From contig NZ_CP037952.1 of assembly GCF_004358345.1 (NCBI RefSeq), positions 682,001-746,000 on the forward strand: a stretch of 64,000 bases of DNA, read 5' to 3'. Every line of letters starts with the position of its first letter. Position 1 is the first letter of the stretch. A program made the translations under genes and the position numbers. Origin of the DNA: Parashewanella spongiae. GTDB taxonomy: Bacteria; Pseudomonadota; Gammaproteobacteria; Enterobacterales; Shewanellaceae. This document shows, piece by piece, positions 45,594-56,245 of this stretch. The notes below the pieces were generated by a model. The model searched no databases. It saw nothing but the letters and a program-made list of their open reading frames with translations, and had not been told where the DNA came from.

Positions 45594-46841
45594 CAGGGCA
45601 AACGCATGAGTGTTCATATTTTAACCGCGTCGGAAAATCCCGCTGTTAATACTTTCTCTAAAAAGGATGTGTTCATCCAAGCTCGCCTTCTTTTAGTTGG
45701 CATACTGACTTTCGTTTTCTCTTTTCTCAGCATATTAAGTGCTGTTTGACGTAGTATTCCCCAGTTTTCAGCACCGTTGTCCTTATAAATCTGGCAGGCA
45801 TCTTCTCTCATTGTTAGATCTAGCACCCAGTGCAGGCTATTCTCTACAGCCCAATGCTCACGGACAGCTTCTGCGAACTTATCTTCTGTTAATTCTGTTG
45901 AACAGATGTAGTAGCGGTACTCTAAACTCGGTTCTTTCCCTTTTTCCTGTCGATAGCTCATCGTAACCCCAACCGTTTTTAATGACGGCCATTCAGGAAA
46001 TTCTTTCGCAAGTCTTTTGGCACTTAGGATCTGACAAGCTCTCGCTTCAAGCCTACTGCGGTTTTTTTCTATTTTTAGATTGTCGGCTTTAGCGTTTCTA
46101 AAATCATCAAACATGCTTTGCACCGCTTCATGTAGTGACGGTTGATTCCCTTTAACAGCCAGCAAATAGTCAGCACCTTGTTTGATAATCGTCTTGGCTA
46201 TTTCTTTTTGGCAACCCATTGCATCAATAGAAACTATCGCGCCTTTTATTTCTAATAACTTCAGTAGTTCTGGGATTGCTGTAATTTCATTTGATTTCAC
46301 ATCGGTACTTAGTTGCCCTAGTACCATCTTATTTTTGCTCGCAAAAGCATTGATCATATGAATGGTGGAAAGACGATCCTCTCTATCGTATGAGCCTCTT
46401 AGTGTTTTCCCGTCAATCGCTATAATTTCCCCTTTAGATAAACGATTAACTGACTGCATCCATTTGACAAAGCACTGGTTAAATTGCTCAGGTTTAATTC
46501 TGCTAATAACTCTCGCAATAGTGTCATCAACAGGGACTCCAGACTTTAAAAAACCATGCTTTTGAAACCAATCTAAATGGCCTTCTGCATACTCTTTAAT
46601 TTCTTTCCAGCCTTCTGCACCTGCTATCACAGCACATAATGTGATAAAAAATATATCAAACATTGGATAGGTAACTTTCGCTGATTGACGCTGGTCATCG
46701 AGTAGCTCGAAATGCTTTCTAAAAGAGGTAAGATTCATCGTCATCGGGTACTTCCGCAAAAAGAAGTATATGATCACAAAGTAAGATCTGGGTCAAACTT
46801 TATTTCCCAATCGGTTAAAAAGCGTTCGCGATCTTGCCCTG
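45594..46841 (-). mobile_element. ISAs1-family insertion sequence (1248 bp)
   Basis: Ends CAGGGCAA on both sides in inverted orientation, with a second matching block TTTTAACCG about 25 bases in. The 10-bp target duplication TATTTGGAAT is perfect at 45584-45593 and 46842-46851. One intact transposase fills the element. Confidence 0.95.
45614..46744 (-). CDS. ISAs1-family transposase
   Basis: 376 residues from the ATG at 46744, which has GGAAG 6 bases upstream; the frame extends to 46777. Family features: HFELLDDQRQSAKVTYPMFD, AVIAGAEGWKEIKEYAE, AIDGKTLRGSYD (first catalytic Asp), VSIDAMGCQKEIA (second Asp) and REHWAVENSLHWVLDLTMRED (catalytic Glu in VENSLHW). The gene is intact and the ends are clean, so the element may be active. 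Confidence 0.95.
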   Translation of the reverse strand: MTMNLTSFRKHFELLDDQRQSAKVTYPMFDIFFITLCAVIAGAEGWKEIKEYAEGHLDWFQKHGFLKSGVPVDDTIARVISRIKPEQFNQCFVKWMQSVNRLSKGEIIAIDGKTLRGSYDREDRLSTIHMINAFASKNKMVLGQLSTDVKSNEITAIPELLKLLEIKGAIVSIDAMGCQKEIAKTIIKQGADYLLAVKGNQPSLHEAVQSMFDDFRNAKADNLKIEKNRSRLEARACQILSAKRLAKEFPEWPSLKTVGVTMSYRQEKGKEPSLEYRYYICSTELTEDKFAEAVREHWAVENSLHWVLDLTMREDACQIYKDNGAENWGILRQTALNMLRKEKTKVSMPTKRRRAWMNTSFLEKVLTAGFSDAVKI

Positions 46842-47916
46842 TATTTGGAATCAGCTCAATTTGGTTTAGTTCGCGAGTCGCTTAAAGAAAGACAAAAGTT
46901 GTTAGAAATAGCAAATCATTTGGTTAAGCCTGTTAAGTTTTATATCCCAATATATAAGGAGAGTAAAAGAAATGGCTGGCTGATTATACTGGGGCTGTCT
47001 TTTTATTATGTGTTGAGTGGTTTTTCTAAGTGGGGGAGGTTTAAATTAATTCCCATGAAAAATTGGGATGAAATTAAAGGGATCAAAAAAAGTGGCTTGA
47101 AAATTATTTTACAGTACTGGGATGGGCAAACGGATGATCTTAAATTATGTGAACAAGTTGCTCATAGCGCGACAATTCTAGGAGCTAATATTGTTGAAGG
47201 AGCACAATGCACATCAATAATAAAACAATCAAGTGGATATAAGTTAACGTATGCATTAAGTAATGATTTATTTGAAATAGAATGTTCAGCAATAATTAAT
47301 ACAGCAGGTCCATGGGCGAATCAGTTACTTGATACAGTAAAACCGAAAATTGAACCCCCTAGTATCAACTGGGTACAAGGTACACATTTATTATTGGATA
47401 TACCTGCTGCAGAGGGCATCGTCTATCTAGAATCCTGTTTCGACGAAAGAGTCATTTTTGTTATGCCTTGGTATGGAAAAACACTGATAGGAACAACGGA
47501 AACTTCATTAACGTGCTTACCTGAAGTTATCAAGCCAACTGAGGACGAAATTAGGTATCTATTGGGCGTTTTTGTTCATTACTTCCAACAGTATGGCGAC
47601 ATAAACGATTTGCGAGAATTAATGATAAAAACATTTTGTGGCGTACGAATATTACCCTCATCGAAAGATAAAGCTTTTCACACTTCTCGTGAAACCTTAA
47701 TGCATATGGATCAAACACATCCTAATTTTCTCAGTGTTTTTGGTGGAAAGTTAACCACCTACCGATTAACGGCTAAAAAGACTGTTTCTTGGTTAGAAAA
47801 ACAGTTAGGAAAAAGGCACAAAGTCGCTGATTTTGACACTATCACTTTGCAAGACAATTAAGAGTAATGCAGTGGTTCTGTTTGTATGACGATGTTGTCA
47901 TTTCAGTGTCATCTTA

Positions 47917-49122
47917 ATGTCACATCATAAGAAAAAATATTCTGGAATATCAACCTTGTTCAACTCAGCCATTACCATATTCAAACAGTTTTTATTACTG
48001 GGAGTCATTGCTTTTGGTGGGCCAGTGGCTCATATAGGCTATTTCCGTCGTCGATTTGTTGATGAGTTAGCTTGGCTTGACGATGCCTATTTCGGACAAT
48101 TGTTAGCACTGTGCCAGTTTTTACCGGGCCCTTCTTCTAGCCAGTTGGGTTTTGCTATCGGTTATCATCGCGGCGGTATTGTGGGAGCATTAGCGGCGTT
48201 TGTAGGATTCACCGCCCCTTCATTTATTATCATGTTTTGTTTGGCGATAATGAGCCTGAATTGGCTTGATGAAACTTGGATGCAGCAGCTCATTCATGGG
48301 CTTAAGTTGCTGGCGGTTATTGTGGTGGCTGATGCGGTTATTTCAATGTTCAAAAGTTTTTGCCAAACGAATATCAAACGGATGTTGGCATTGGTTGCAG
48401 TAATTTTGCTTATTATTTTTCCATCATCTATCACTCAAATCGGTCTGCTTTTTACTGCTGCCCTTTATGGGTATAACAAAAATGCGTCATTGCCGCAGCC
48501 ATCTACACAAAAAATTTGTATTAATTACTTATGGCTCGCTATTTTTTGTGTGATTTTGATAGGGCTGGTTTATTTTTCTGATACATCGGTAAATGTTGAA
48601 ATCATGAAAGAGTTTTTCTTCGCAGGAACCCTAGTTTTCGGTGGTGGGCACGTTGTATTACCCCTGTTACAACACAGCTTAATCCACCTTGTTGATGGGC
48701 AGCTTTTTTTAGCGGGTTATGGTTTTTCTCAGCTGATACCCGGCCCCATGTTTACCCTCAGTACTTTTATTGGAGCCTCTACTTGGCAAGGCGCATCGTT
48801 CTTTGGCGCGTTGATGACGACATTAGCTGTTTTTATACCCGGATTTTTGTTACTGCTATCCACAATTAAGCATTGGCATTTACTGTGTGAAAGGCCAAAA
48901 TTCAACGAAGCATTACAAATGATCAACGCTTGTGTCGTTGGTGTATTGGCGGCCGCTTGGGTTCAACCTGTTGTGGTTAGCTCAATACTATCAATGAGTG
49001 ACGTTTTCATAGCTTTAGGTGGTTTTTATTTACTAAAAATACAAAAGTGGCACTTAGTAAAAGTGAGTTTGGTATTGTTTTTGATTCAAGGCGTAAAATT
49101 CAGTTTGGAAAGCTTGATTTGA
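47917..49122 (+). CDS. chrA: Chromate transporter ChrA
   Basis: A 401-residue bidomain CHR-family inner-membrane protein that exports chromate. Both halves begin with the family signature: FLLLGVIAFGGPVAHIGYFR with CQFLPGPSSSQLGFAIGYHR in the first, and FFFAGTLVFGGGHVVLPLLQ with FSQLIPGPMFTLSTFIG in the second. About ten to twelve helices. No chrB regulator is adjacent. It lies 55 bp after the interrupted glpD-like gene. Confidence 0.92.
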   Translation: MSHHKKKYSGISTLFNSAITIFKQFLLLGVIAFGGPVAHIGYFRRRFVDELAWLDDAYFGQLLALCQFLPGPSSSQLGFAIGYHRGGIVGALAAFVGFTAPSFIIMFCLAIMSLNWLDETWMQQLIHGLKLLAVIVVADAVISMFKSFCQTNIKRMLALVAVILLIIFPSSITQIGLLFTAALYGYNKNASLPQPSTQKICINYLWLAIFCVILIGLVYFSDTSVNVEIMKEFFFAGTLVFGGGHVVLPLLQHSLIHLVDGQLFLAGYGFSQLIPGPMFTLSTFIGASTWQGASFFGALMTTLAVFIPGFLLLLSTIKHWHLLCERPKFNEALQMINACVVGVLAAAWVQPVVVSSILSMSDVFIALGGFYLLKIQKWHLVKVSLVLFLIQGVKFSLESLI

Positions 49123-49200
49123 CGGTTTTCACACCTCTCCTCATAGGTTAAAATGGTCGGCTAAATGACTTACTAATTGCAGATAAGCGAAACTGAATTC

Positions 49201-50299
49201 ATGTTTGAAGTAAACCCAGTAAAATTCAAAATCAAAGAGTTGGCTGATCGAACTCATCTTCTTCGGGGGTATCTTTGACTATGATGCCAAGAAAGAACGT
49301 TTAGAAGAAGTTACCCGAGAGCTAGAAAGCTCAGGGATCTGGGATAACCCAGAACAAGCACAAGCATTAGGAAAAGAACGCGTTTTATTAGAAAACGTGG
49401 TCAAAACCATCGATGATATGGACTCAGGTCTTGAAGATATTGAAGGTTTGTTAGAGCTTGCCGTTGAAGAAGACGACGAAGAAACCTTCAATGATGCAAG
49501 CACAGAGCTTGATGATCTTGAAGTTAGACTGGAAGATCTTGAATTTAAAAGAATGTTCTCCGGCCCGAATGACGTGAGTCACTGTTATCTCGATATTCAG
49601 TCTGGCTCAGGCGGTACTGAGGCTCAAGATTGGGCAAATATGGTACTGCGTATGTTCTTGCGCTGGGGTGATGCCCATGACTTTAAACCCGAACTTGTCG
49701 AAGTTACAGACGGTGATGTTGCGGGCATTAAAGGCGCGACCATTAAGTTTAACGGTGAATATGCTTTCGGTTGGTTACGAACCGAGACTGGTGTACACCG
49801 ACTAGTGCGTAAATCGCCCTTTGACTCATCAGGTAAACGCCATACTTCATTTTGCTCCGTGTTTGTCTATCCAGAAATTGATGACTCAATTGAAATTGAT
49901 ATCAACCCTGCGGATTTGCGTGTAGATACCTACCGTGCATCAGGGGCTGGTGGTCAGCATGTGAATAAAACGGAATCTGCAATACGTATTACTCATTTGC
50001 CGACGAACACCGTTGTACAGTGTCAAAGTGGTCGCTCGCAGCATAAAAACCGCGATGAAGCGATGAAACAGTTGAAAGCAAAATTGTATGAGCTTGAAAT
50101 GCTCAAACAAAATGCTGACAAGCAAGCTGCTGAAGACTCTAAATCCGATATCGGTTGGGGCAGTCAAATTCGTTCATACGTATTAGATGACTCACGGATT
50201 AAAGACTTACGCACAGGTGTTGAAAACCGTAATACCCAAGCCGTACTTGACGGCGATTTAGATAAATTTATTGAAGCCAGCTTAAAATCAGGAATTTAA
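49201..50299 (+). CDS. prfB: Peptide chain release factor 2 with programmed +1 frameshift
   Basis: RF2 ends translation at UGA and UAA. The first 25 codons (ATG 49201) end in CTT TGA (TGA at 49276-49278) followed by C, with the Shine-Dalgarno-like GGGGGT just upstream: the autoregulatory +1 shift that skips one T when RF2 is scarce. Translation then continues from 49277 ([11 protein letters not shown]) to give 365 residues, the E. coli length. Motifs: [14 protein letters not shown] (SPF tripeptide for stop recognition) and [13 protein letters not shown] (catalytic GGQ). The standard neighbour lysS follows by 115 bp. Confidence 0.97.
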
Positions 50300-50414
50300 T
50301 CACTGTAATTGATATCACAGTGACGAAATTGTAAAACGAACAGAAATTCGATGGGTTAAATAACCCAACTATTAATAATACAACTACGCTTTTTAGGTTT
50401 AACGAGAGAAGAAG

Positions 50415-51917
50415 ATGACTGAACACGTCCAAGATGAAAACAAGCTCATTGCTGAGCGTCGTGCAAAGCTCGCACATATTCGCGAGAATTGCCCTGCTAA
50501 CGGTCACCCAAATAACTTCGATCGAAAACACAAGGCGGCGGATATTCAAGCTGAATATGGTAAGTACAGCAAAGCAGAGCTTGAAGAAATGGGCATTCAA
50601 CGTTCAATCGCGGGTCGTATTATGGCGAAACGTGGCCCATTTTTAGTTATCCAAGACGTCAGCGGCCGTATTCAAGCTTATGCAGGTAAAGACGTTCAAA
50701 AAGACGTTAAAGCGAAATATCAAGGTTTAGATATCGGCGACATTATTGGCGTAACAGGTCAACTCCATCTTTCAGGTAAAGGGGATTTGTACGTCAACAT
50801 GGAAGACTACCAGTTGTTGACTAAAGCATTGCGTCCTTTACCTGAAAAGTTTCATGGTTTGACGGATCAAGAAATGCGTTACCGTCAGCGTTATGTTGAT
50901 TTGATCGTAAATGAAGAATCTCGTGATGCGTTCGTGATGCGCTCTAAAGTGGTTACCGCAATACGTAATTTCATGGTGAAAAAAGAGTTCATGGAAGTTG
51001 AAACGCCAATGATGCACACCATTCCAGGTGGAGCTAGCGCGCGTCCTTTCATCACACACCATAATGCACTTGATATTGAAATGTATCTGCGTATTGCACC
51101 AGAGCTTTATTTGAAGCGTCTTGTGGTCGGTGGTTTTGAACGTGTATTTGAAATCAATCGTAACTTCCGTAATGAAGGTCTATCACCGCGTCATAACCCA
51201 GAATTCACTATGATGGAATTCTATATGGCTTACGCCGACTACAAAGACTTGATGGATTTGACTGAAGAAATGCTTAGCTCAATCGCCATGGATTTGTGTG
51301 GATCGACCAAACTGCCATACGGTGAGCATACTGTTGATTTTGGTGGGCCTTATGCACGTTTGAGTATGCTAGAGGCAATCAAACAATACAACCCAGACAA
51401 TGCAACGATTCAATCAATGACGTATGAAGAAGTTAAAGATGTTGAATTCATGCGAGATCTTGCTAAAAGCTTAGGCATGACGGTTGAGAAGTTCTGGACA
51501 TGTGGTCAGCTACTCGAAGAAATTTTTGGTGAAACGGCAGAGCCGCAGCTGATGCAACCAACATTCATTACAGGGTATCCTGCTGATATTTCCCCATTAG
51601 CCCGCCGTAATGATGAAAACCATTTCATTACGGATCGATTTGAGTTCTTCATTGGTGGTCGCGAAGTGGCAAATGGTTTCTCGGAGCTTAATGACGCTGA
51701 AGATCAAGACAGCCGATTTAAAGCTCAGATGGATGCGAAAGATGCTGGTGATGATGAAGCCATGTACTACGATTCTGATTACATCACAGCACTTGAACAC
51801 GGACTGCCACCAACCGCTGGGCAAGGTATTGGTATCGATCGTTTGGTTATGCTGTTTACTAACACGCATACGATTCGTGACGTAATCCTATTCCCAGCAA
51901 TGCGCCCTCAAGCATAG
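50415..51917 (+). CDS. lysS: Lysyl-tRNA synthetase (class II)
   Basis: Charges tRNA-Lys. 500 residues: an N-terminal OB-fold anticodon-binding domain ([17 protein letters not shown]), class II motif 1 ([18 protein letters not shown]), motif 2 ([21 protein letters not shown]) split here by position near residues 255-275, and motif 3 ([13 protein letters not shown]). Length is usual. GAGAGAAGAAG precedes the ATG. The transcript, shared with prfB in related bacteria, ends at the terminator at 51961. Confidence 0.97.
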   Translation: MTEHVQDENKLIAERRAKLAHIRENCPANGHPNNFDRKHKAADIQAEYGKYSKAELEEMGIQRSIAGRIMAKRGPFLVIQDVSGRIQAYAGKDVQKDVKAKYQGLDIGDIIGVTGQLHLSGKGDLYVNMEDYQLLTKALRPLPEKFHGLTDQEMRYRQRYVDLIVNEESRDAFVMRSKVVTAIRNFMVKKEFMEVETPMMHTIPGGASARPFITHHNALDIEMYLRIAPELYLKRLVVGGFERVFEINRNFRNEGLSPRHNPEFTMMEFYMAYADYKDLMDLTEEMLSSIAMDLCGSTKLPYGEHTVDFGGPYARLSMLEAIKQYNPDNATIQSMTYEEVKDVEFMRDLAKSLGMTVEKFWTCGQLLEEIFGETAEPQLMQPTFITGYPADISPLARRNDENHFITDRFEFFIGGREVANGFSELNDAEDQDSRFKAQMDAKDAGDDEAMYYDSDYITALEHGLPPTAGQGIGIDRLVMLFTNTHTIRDVILFPAMRPQA

Positions 51918-51960
51918 TTAATGCGCCCCCAAGCATAACTTCAGCTTTACTAGTGTTAAT

Positions 51961-51989
51961 AAAATGCCCTGACTGTTCAGGGCATTTTA
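51961..51989 (+). terminator. Intrinsic terminator after lysS
   Basis: AAAATGCCCTGA, CTGT loop, TCAGGGCATTTT. A MITE1 copy starts in the very next base. Confidence 0.9.
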
Positions 51990-52351
51990 TACCAATTACA
52001 GTAATTAAATACTCAACTCAGAGCTATGTATGTGCTCAAAGTGCAATCGCAATTGATGAAGACATAGTTGTTACCGACAAACAAAACTGTCGTTATTATA
52101 TTGCTACGTCAAGACAATTTTGAGAAGTATTCTTTATAAACCAAAGTGAGCACATACAAGCTCCCAAAGGGCAAGGCTAAAGGGTTCCATTACTGCGTTA
52201 CAAGCACTTGAATTATCCCGACAAAAACACGAAATGCGTTGAACGCCAGCTTTGTATGGCGGCCGTTAGGGTATATAGTACTTCGAGCTTGTGCCTTGCA
52301 CTGAAATCCTTTAGCTCTTGCTGAGTGGGAAGTTAATTACTGTAATTGGTA
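51990..52351 (+). repeat. MITE1 copy D (362 bp)
   Basis: Complete copy with both ends (TACCAATTACAGTAATTAA and TTAATTACTGTAATTGGTA) and the 32-nt module at 52073-52104. It immediately follows the lysS terminator. The following 250 bp (52352-52605) is AT-rich and holds nothing recognised. Confidence 0.92.
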
Positions 52352-52605
52352 TGTGCGCCGAGCATGGCGTTGTTCTATGAGGTGAAATCTGAAGGAAACC
52401 AATGGCAAAACGCAGTTTTGATGAACAGAAACCTTTATGACTGGCGGGAGGTCATCTTTTATTTTTATATGAAAAATTTTTTATTTACCCTATTCATAAA
52501 CTTCATATTCTGATTTGTTATTTCCAAATTTATTCATCTAGAAGTAGTTTGGGTTCAGTTTCTTTTTTGTACTTTGGTTGTGTGTGAATTATTGGTAGCT
52601 AGTAA

Positions 52606-53010
52606 TACCAGTTACTGTAATTGGTATTATGTATATGCACAAAGTACAAACGAAATTGGTGAAAACATAGTTATTACCGACATACAAAACTGTCGTTATT
52701 ACAATGCTACGTTGCAGGTTCTTGAATTATCCCGACAAAAGCACTGAGGGATCTAGCGATTTAGAAAGTGCCAATCTTTGTCATGCCAGCGAAGGCTGGT
52801 ATCCAGTGACTTTTATAGAAAAAAGCAAAGGCACTAGACTACCGAGATACAAAACTGTCGTTACTTCGTTTCCAGCCTGCGCTGGAGTGACGAAAGCTCA
52901 TCGGTATACTTTCTTCCGCAACTTTCCTAAGTGCGTTGAACGCCAGTTTTGTATAGCGGCCGTAGGGAATATAGTACTTCGAACGTGCGCCTTGTACTGA
53001 AAACCTTTTA
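52606..53010 (+). repeat. MITE1 copy E, rearranged at both ends and interrupted by MITE3
   Basis: The first 21 bases (52606-52626) are a MITE1 end in the outward orientation; MITE1 interior then continues (GTATATGCACAAAGTACAAACG), with a 32-nt module at 52675-52706. After TTATCCCGACAAAAGCAC it is interrupted by a 180-bp MITE3 and resumes at GTGCGTTGAACGCCAG (52931). It stops at AAACCTTTTA (53010), about 35 bp before the expected right end. Confidence 0.85.
52748..52927 (-). repeat. MITE3 copy 2 (180 bp), nested in MITE1
   Basis: Reverse complement of the element at 30975-31154, with few differences, running from GGGATCTAGCG to GCAACTTTCC. Flanked by TGA (52745-52747) and TAA (52928-52930), consistent with a 3-bp TNA duplication in which one base has changed. 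It contains a 32-nt module at 52840-52871. Confidence 0.88.
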
Positions 53011-53146
53011 CTTCAGACTTTCAAAAGATTGATGAATTAATATGTACAAGGTCAATAGTGAGTTCAAGCTTTCATTACTAAGTTGTTTTAAGTAATGAAT
53101 TAAATCCGTTGTACGTTGGTAATCAAATAAAGGCTTTGGAGTTGTT

Positions 53147-56100
53147 ATGTGCAAGCAAGTAAAAGCAATTTTATTCTGTAGCTTGTTAGTTTTGGTTATG
53201 CCAAAAGTTGTCGGACAAACTTGGGTATCAAACCCTACAGATGCTGTAAAAGGTAAAGGCGATATTGTATTCATAGCAAATCGAGGTCATGGAAATATTA
53301 TTCAGTGTCATTGGCAAAATTTGAGGTTAAGTGAATGTAATACTGTTGATGTTTCAGGTTTAAGTAGAATAAGTAGAAACTATAATAAATTGAGCATTGG
53401 TTTTACCCGTGACGGCCATCAATGGTTATACGTGACGATGATTGGCAGTTCAGAACTATTTAGAGTGCTAACAGATGAAAACGGAAAAATTAATGAAAAC
53501 TCAACAGTAGAAAAGATTAACCTCAGAATTGCTGATGGGCAGACAAGTATCATCGATTTAAAACGTAACGACTTTAACGGTGTTTATTATTTCTCAGTTG
53601 CGACTCCTTACCATTATGGCTCTATAGGAATTTGCCGCTTTGACATACCAGAATTTAATGGCGATCAATGCCAAGCTCTGCCAGATCTTCATCTACCTGT
53701 ATTTAATTTTTCTGCAGATGGACACACCCTATTTGGAGTCGGAAAGCGGGGAAGTGAGCTGACAGATTTCGAACCTATATATCCAATAACTGCGAGTGTA
53801 AATAGTGACGGTACTTTGACCTCTATACAAGGAGGGACGGAAGAAAGTACCAATATTGAAGTTTCATCCAATGCCCTTTCAATTGTATATGCCTCTAATA
53901 AATATTGGCTAAGTTACCGTGGTGATCCAACCAACGGTTACCCTAAGATTAGTCGTTTCGATACGTTTCCACCAACATCAATAGTACCGCCTGAAAGCTA
54001 TCAAGCACCAGAAAGAGATGATATCAATTTGATTAATATAGATAACTCTATTTTGGCTTTGTATTTTTTGACGCTGAAGGTTGGTATTTGCAGTGCGGAT
54101 GATAATCTGTTTTGTAATAATGTCTTTAAATATCTAGATATTAGAAATGAAGTGGGAAATGAGATCAATTATATTAATATTGATAACCAATCCCATGGAA
54201 TGTTGTATTTTCGTAATGCAAATTACTGGCTTTTATCTCAATTGGAAGTGAATAAAGAGCTGTCGATTCCAGATGAAGTTAGGCGAGGCTTTGGGAATAC
54301 TAGAGATAGTGATTGTTTCCTCCAGAGAGCATTTCAACCGTTGGGCCAAAAAGACGATTTTTGTGCACTGCGTTATGATTTTCGTAATATGACTGTATTT
54401 CACGCTTATGAAGGCAGTTCAGCACAAGGTTTTTCGATAAATACAGGCTTTAATGAAACTACGCCCTATAAAGTAAATATAAACGCTAACTTGCAGAGCA
54501 GAACAAATCTTGCAACTTTAGTTTATCGGCAACATGATAACTTCATAAGAACTTTGGATATAGCAGCTGGAACAAGTGGAAGTATTGAAATATTTAATAC
54601 AGGCTTAACAGATTCTTTAGCCGCTCATTTGAGGTTTAGTTTCTTAGTTTATAATGAGGATTTCGATCGCCCAAGCACTGTATTTCAATCTTATTTTGAT
54701 CCCAATTCGCCTTGTTTTACTACGACGTCATTAAGTGGTGGGCAATACTGTATTTTAAATTATTCAATTCCAGACGATGCGGTTGCAGGGCGGTACGTGC
54801 TTTCCACAGAACCTTTCACTCCATTTAGTGAAGATTTAGCGGTTAACATTCATCAAGGCCCTGCTGTTGCAATGCGCTTTCCTGAAGATGATCAAAATAT
54901 CACGAAATTAAGTTTAGCCCCAAATGCAGAGGGGGATCTGTTGTTTTTCAATGTGGGGGATCAAACAGCAGATAATTTAAAAGTAGAAGTCGATAACAAT
55001 ATAAGGCAGTTTTTTAGTGGGAACTGTTTAACTGAGTCAGATATAGCGCCACAAGACAGTTGTACATTGCATTACCGACTTCCGAGTAAAGTTTTACAGG
55101 GTAATTTCATTGTTAGTGTAATTGCAGATAATCTTGCTCAGGATCGTTGGCCCATGATTATTCAGCAGCCTTTACCCCCAAAAACACCGAGTGATGGACA
55201 TTTTCTATGGCTTGTGACTATAGATAATCAGACAGGTACATTAATCAATGACTCTATGAATTTGTACACTGGAAGTACAGGGAGTATTGCGATAAAAAAT
55301 TTGACTGCTGGTGATATTACAGATTTACACTTAGTTCTTCCGGATGATTTGCCCGATGCAATCAACCTAAGTGGTTCTTGTTTAACCACTCATCATTTAC
55401 CGCAAAGTGCGGGCTGTACTTTAAGTTATCAAGTGAACAGTGATACTCATGTAGGCCGGATCAATTTGGGCATCAGATATGATGATAATCAATATCATCG
55501 GGACTTAGGAATAATTGTACATCCCTATGCAATGATACAAGGAGCTGTGGGTGATCGTATTCTCAGTGAACAAGGTGTAACACTAGATCCAATTAATTAT
55601 AAAGTAGATTTGAAGTTATATAACCGAAGTCAGCAAGATATCACTGGAGTTCGTGTTAGTGTTCCTGACTCTATTTCTGAAGTTATTACTGACAATGCTT
55701 GCACAAATCTTGAAACTGGTGGGCACTGCATAGTAAAACTCGCCATTGATAAAAATGCTCCCCATATTGGCGACTATGCGATTACAGTACAAGCGGATCA
55801 CATGTTGGATAACCTTATTCCACTTTCCCTACAACGTGGTCAAGAAGATCACATCACTATTGAAAACCGTGGTGGCTATGCGATGCATGTTGAGTATGAA
55901 GCTTATTTTGATCAAAATAATGATTGGTCTGATTGTGATTATGATTGCTACCACCAAACTAAAACGAGTACTTTTTTGAATCCGAGTTCTAGAATCATAA
56001 ACAATTTACATAACCATGATTTAACGTTTAAGATTCATGCAGGTAAAACTCGAACATTGCCTTCGTGTGATGGTGGTAAAATTCGTTGTTCAAAGGCGAC

Positions 56101-56170
56101 GTTAAATCCTCATTGTTATTATTACGAAGGTGGAACGAAAGAGCATCCATGTTCTGAGTTGAATAATTAA
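53147..56170 (+). CDS. Secreted 1007-residue protein with Ig-like repeats and a cytolysin-like C-terminal domain
   Basis: Not a named family to me. Sec signal peptide at 1-24 (KAILFCSLLVLVMP, ending VVGQ). Residues about 30-440 look like a beta-propeller-type region (repeated short beta motifs such as FNFSADGHTLFGVG). Four repeats of about 110 residues follow (about 449, 573, 683, 794), each with a C...C pair and an 'xxCxLxYxxP...G.Y' pattern, like bacterial Ig-like domains. The C-terminal 105 residues (HITIENRGGYAMHVEYEAYF onward, Cys-rich) resemble the membrane-binding domain of thiol-activated cytolysins. GGAG lies 6 bases before the ATG. The last codons and stop fall in MITE1-derived sequence. 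Confidence 0.75.
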   Translation: MCKQVKAILFCSLLVLVMPKVVGQTWVSNPTDAVKGKGDIVFIANRGHGNIIQCHWQNLRLSECNTVDVSGLSRISRNYNKLSIGFTRDGHQWLYVTMIGSSELFRVLTDENGKINENSTVEKINLRIADGQTSIIDLKRNDFNGVYYFSVATPYHYGSIGICRFDIPEFNGDQCQALPDLHLPVFNFSADGHTLFGVGKRGSELTDFEPIYPITASVNSDGTLTSIQGGTEESTNIEVSSNALSIVYASNKYWLSYRGDPTNGYPKISRFDTFPPTSIVPPESYQAPERDDINLINIDNSILALYFLTLKVGICSADDNLFCNNVFKYLDIRNEVGNEINYINIDNQSHGMLYFRNANYWLLSQLEVNKELSIPDEVRRGFGNTRDSDCFLQRAFQPLGQKDDFCALRYDFRNMTVFHAYEGSSAQGFSINTGFNETTPYKVNINANLQSRTNLATLVYRQHDNFIRTLDIAAGTSGSIEIFNTGLTDSLAAHLRFSFLVYNEDFDRPSTVFQSYFDPNSPCFTTTSLSGGQYCILNYSIPDDAVAGRYVLSTEPFTPFSEDLAVNIHQGPAVAMRFPEDDQNITKLSLAPNAEGDLLFFNVGDQTADNLKVEVDNNIRQFFSGNCLTESDIAPQDSCTLHYRLPSKVLQGNFIVSVIADNLAQDRWPMIIQQPLPPKTPSDGHFLWLVTIDNQTGTLINDSMNLYTGSTGSIAIKNLTAGDITDLHLVLPDDLPDAINLSGSCLTTHHLPQSAGCTLSYQVNSDTHVGRINLGIRYDDNQYHRDLGIIVHPYAMIQGAVGDRILSEQGVTLDPINYKVDLKLYNRSQQDITGVRVSVPDSISEVITDNACTNLETGGHCIVKLAIDKNAPHIGDYAITVQADHMLDNLIPLSLQRGQEDHITIENRGGYAMHVEYEAYFDQNNDWSDCDYDCYHQTKTSTFLNPSSRIINNLHNHDLTFKIHAGKTRTLPSCDGGKIRCSKATLNPHCYYYEGGTKEHPCSELNN

Positions 56171-56193
56171 GCATTTAATTACTGTAATTGGTA
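56153..56193 (-). repeat. MITE1 end fragment at the 3' end of the secreted-protein gene
   Basis: TCTGAGTTGA (56153-56162) and GCATTTAATTACTG onward to GGTA (56171-56193) are adjacent in the MITE1 left end (in reverse, as at 14383 onward). Here they are separated by 8 bases (ATAATTAA) that supply the stop codon of the 1007-residue ORF. Confidence 0.75.
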
Positions 56194-56245
56194 TAAGAAG
56201 CTGTGTTAAGTGATATATGAGGAAAAAGAATTAGATATAAAAGCG

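Larger units (their letters stand above)
45422..47861 (+). pseudogene. glpD-like FAD-dependent glycerol-3-phosphate dehydrogenase, split by ISAs1
   Basis: Piece one (45422-45593) holds the FAD-binding start VIVGGGILGTGVAQ and SSKLIHGGLRYLE. Piece two resumes at 46852 with SAQFGLVRESLKER and runs to 47861, including AIINTAGPWANQLLD and VFGGKLTTYRLTAKK. Removing the IS and one 10-bp duplication (45594-46851) restores a perfect 393-residue frame across the serine codon of LES. That is about 100 residues shorter than E. coli GlpD and lacks its C-terminal cap. There are no other lesions, so the insertion is recent. A GAGG site lies before the ATG at 45422. Confidence 0.88.

Noticed and set aside
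52704..53000. 98-residue ORF between MITE1 and MITE3 sequence
   Set aside because: It consists entirely of nested repeat DNA and recurs in part in the repeat at 30975-31154; no coding character.
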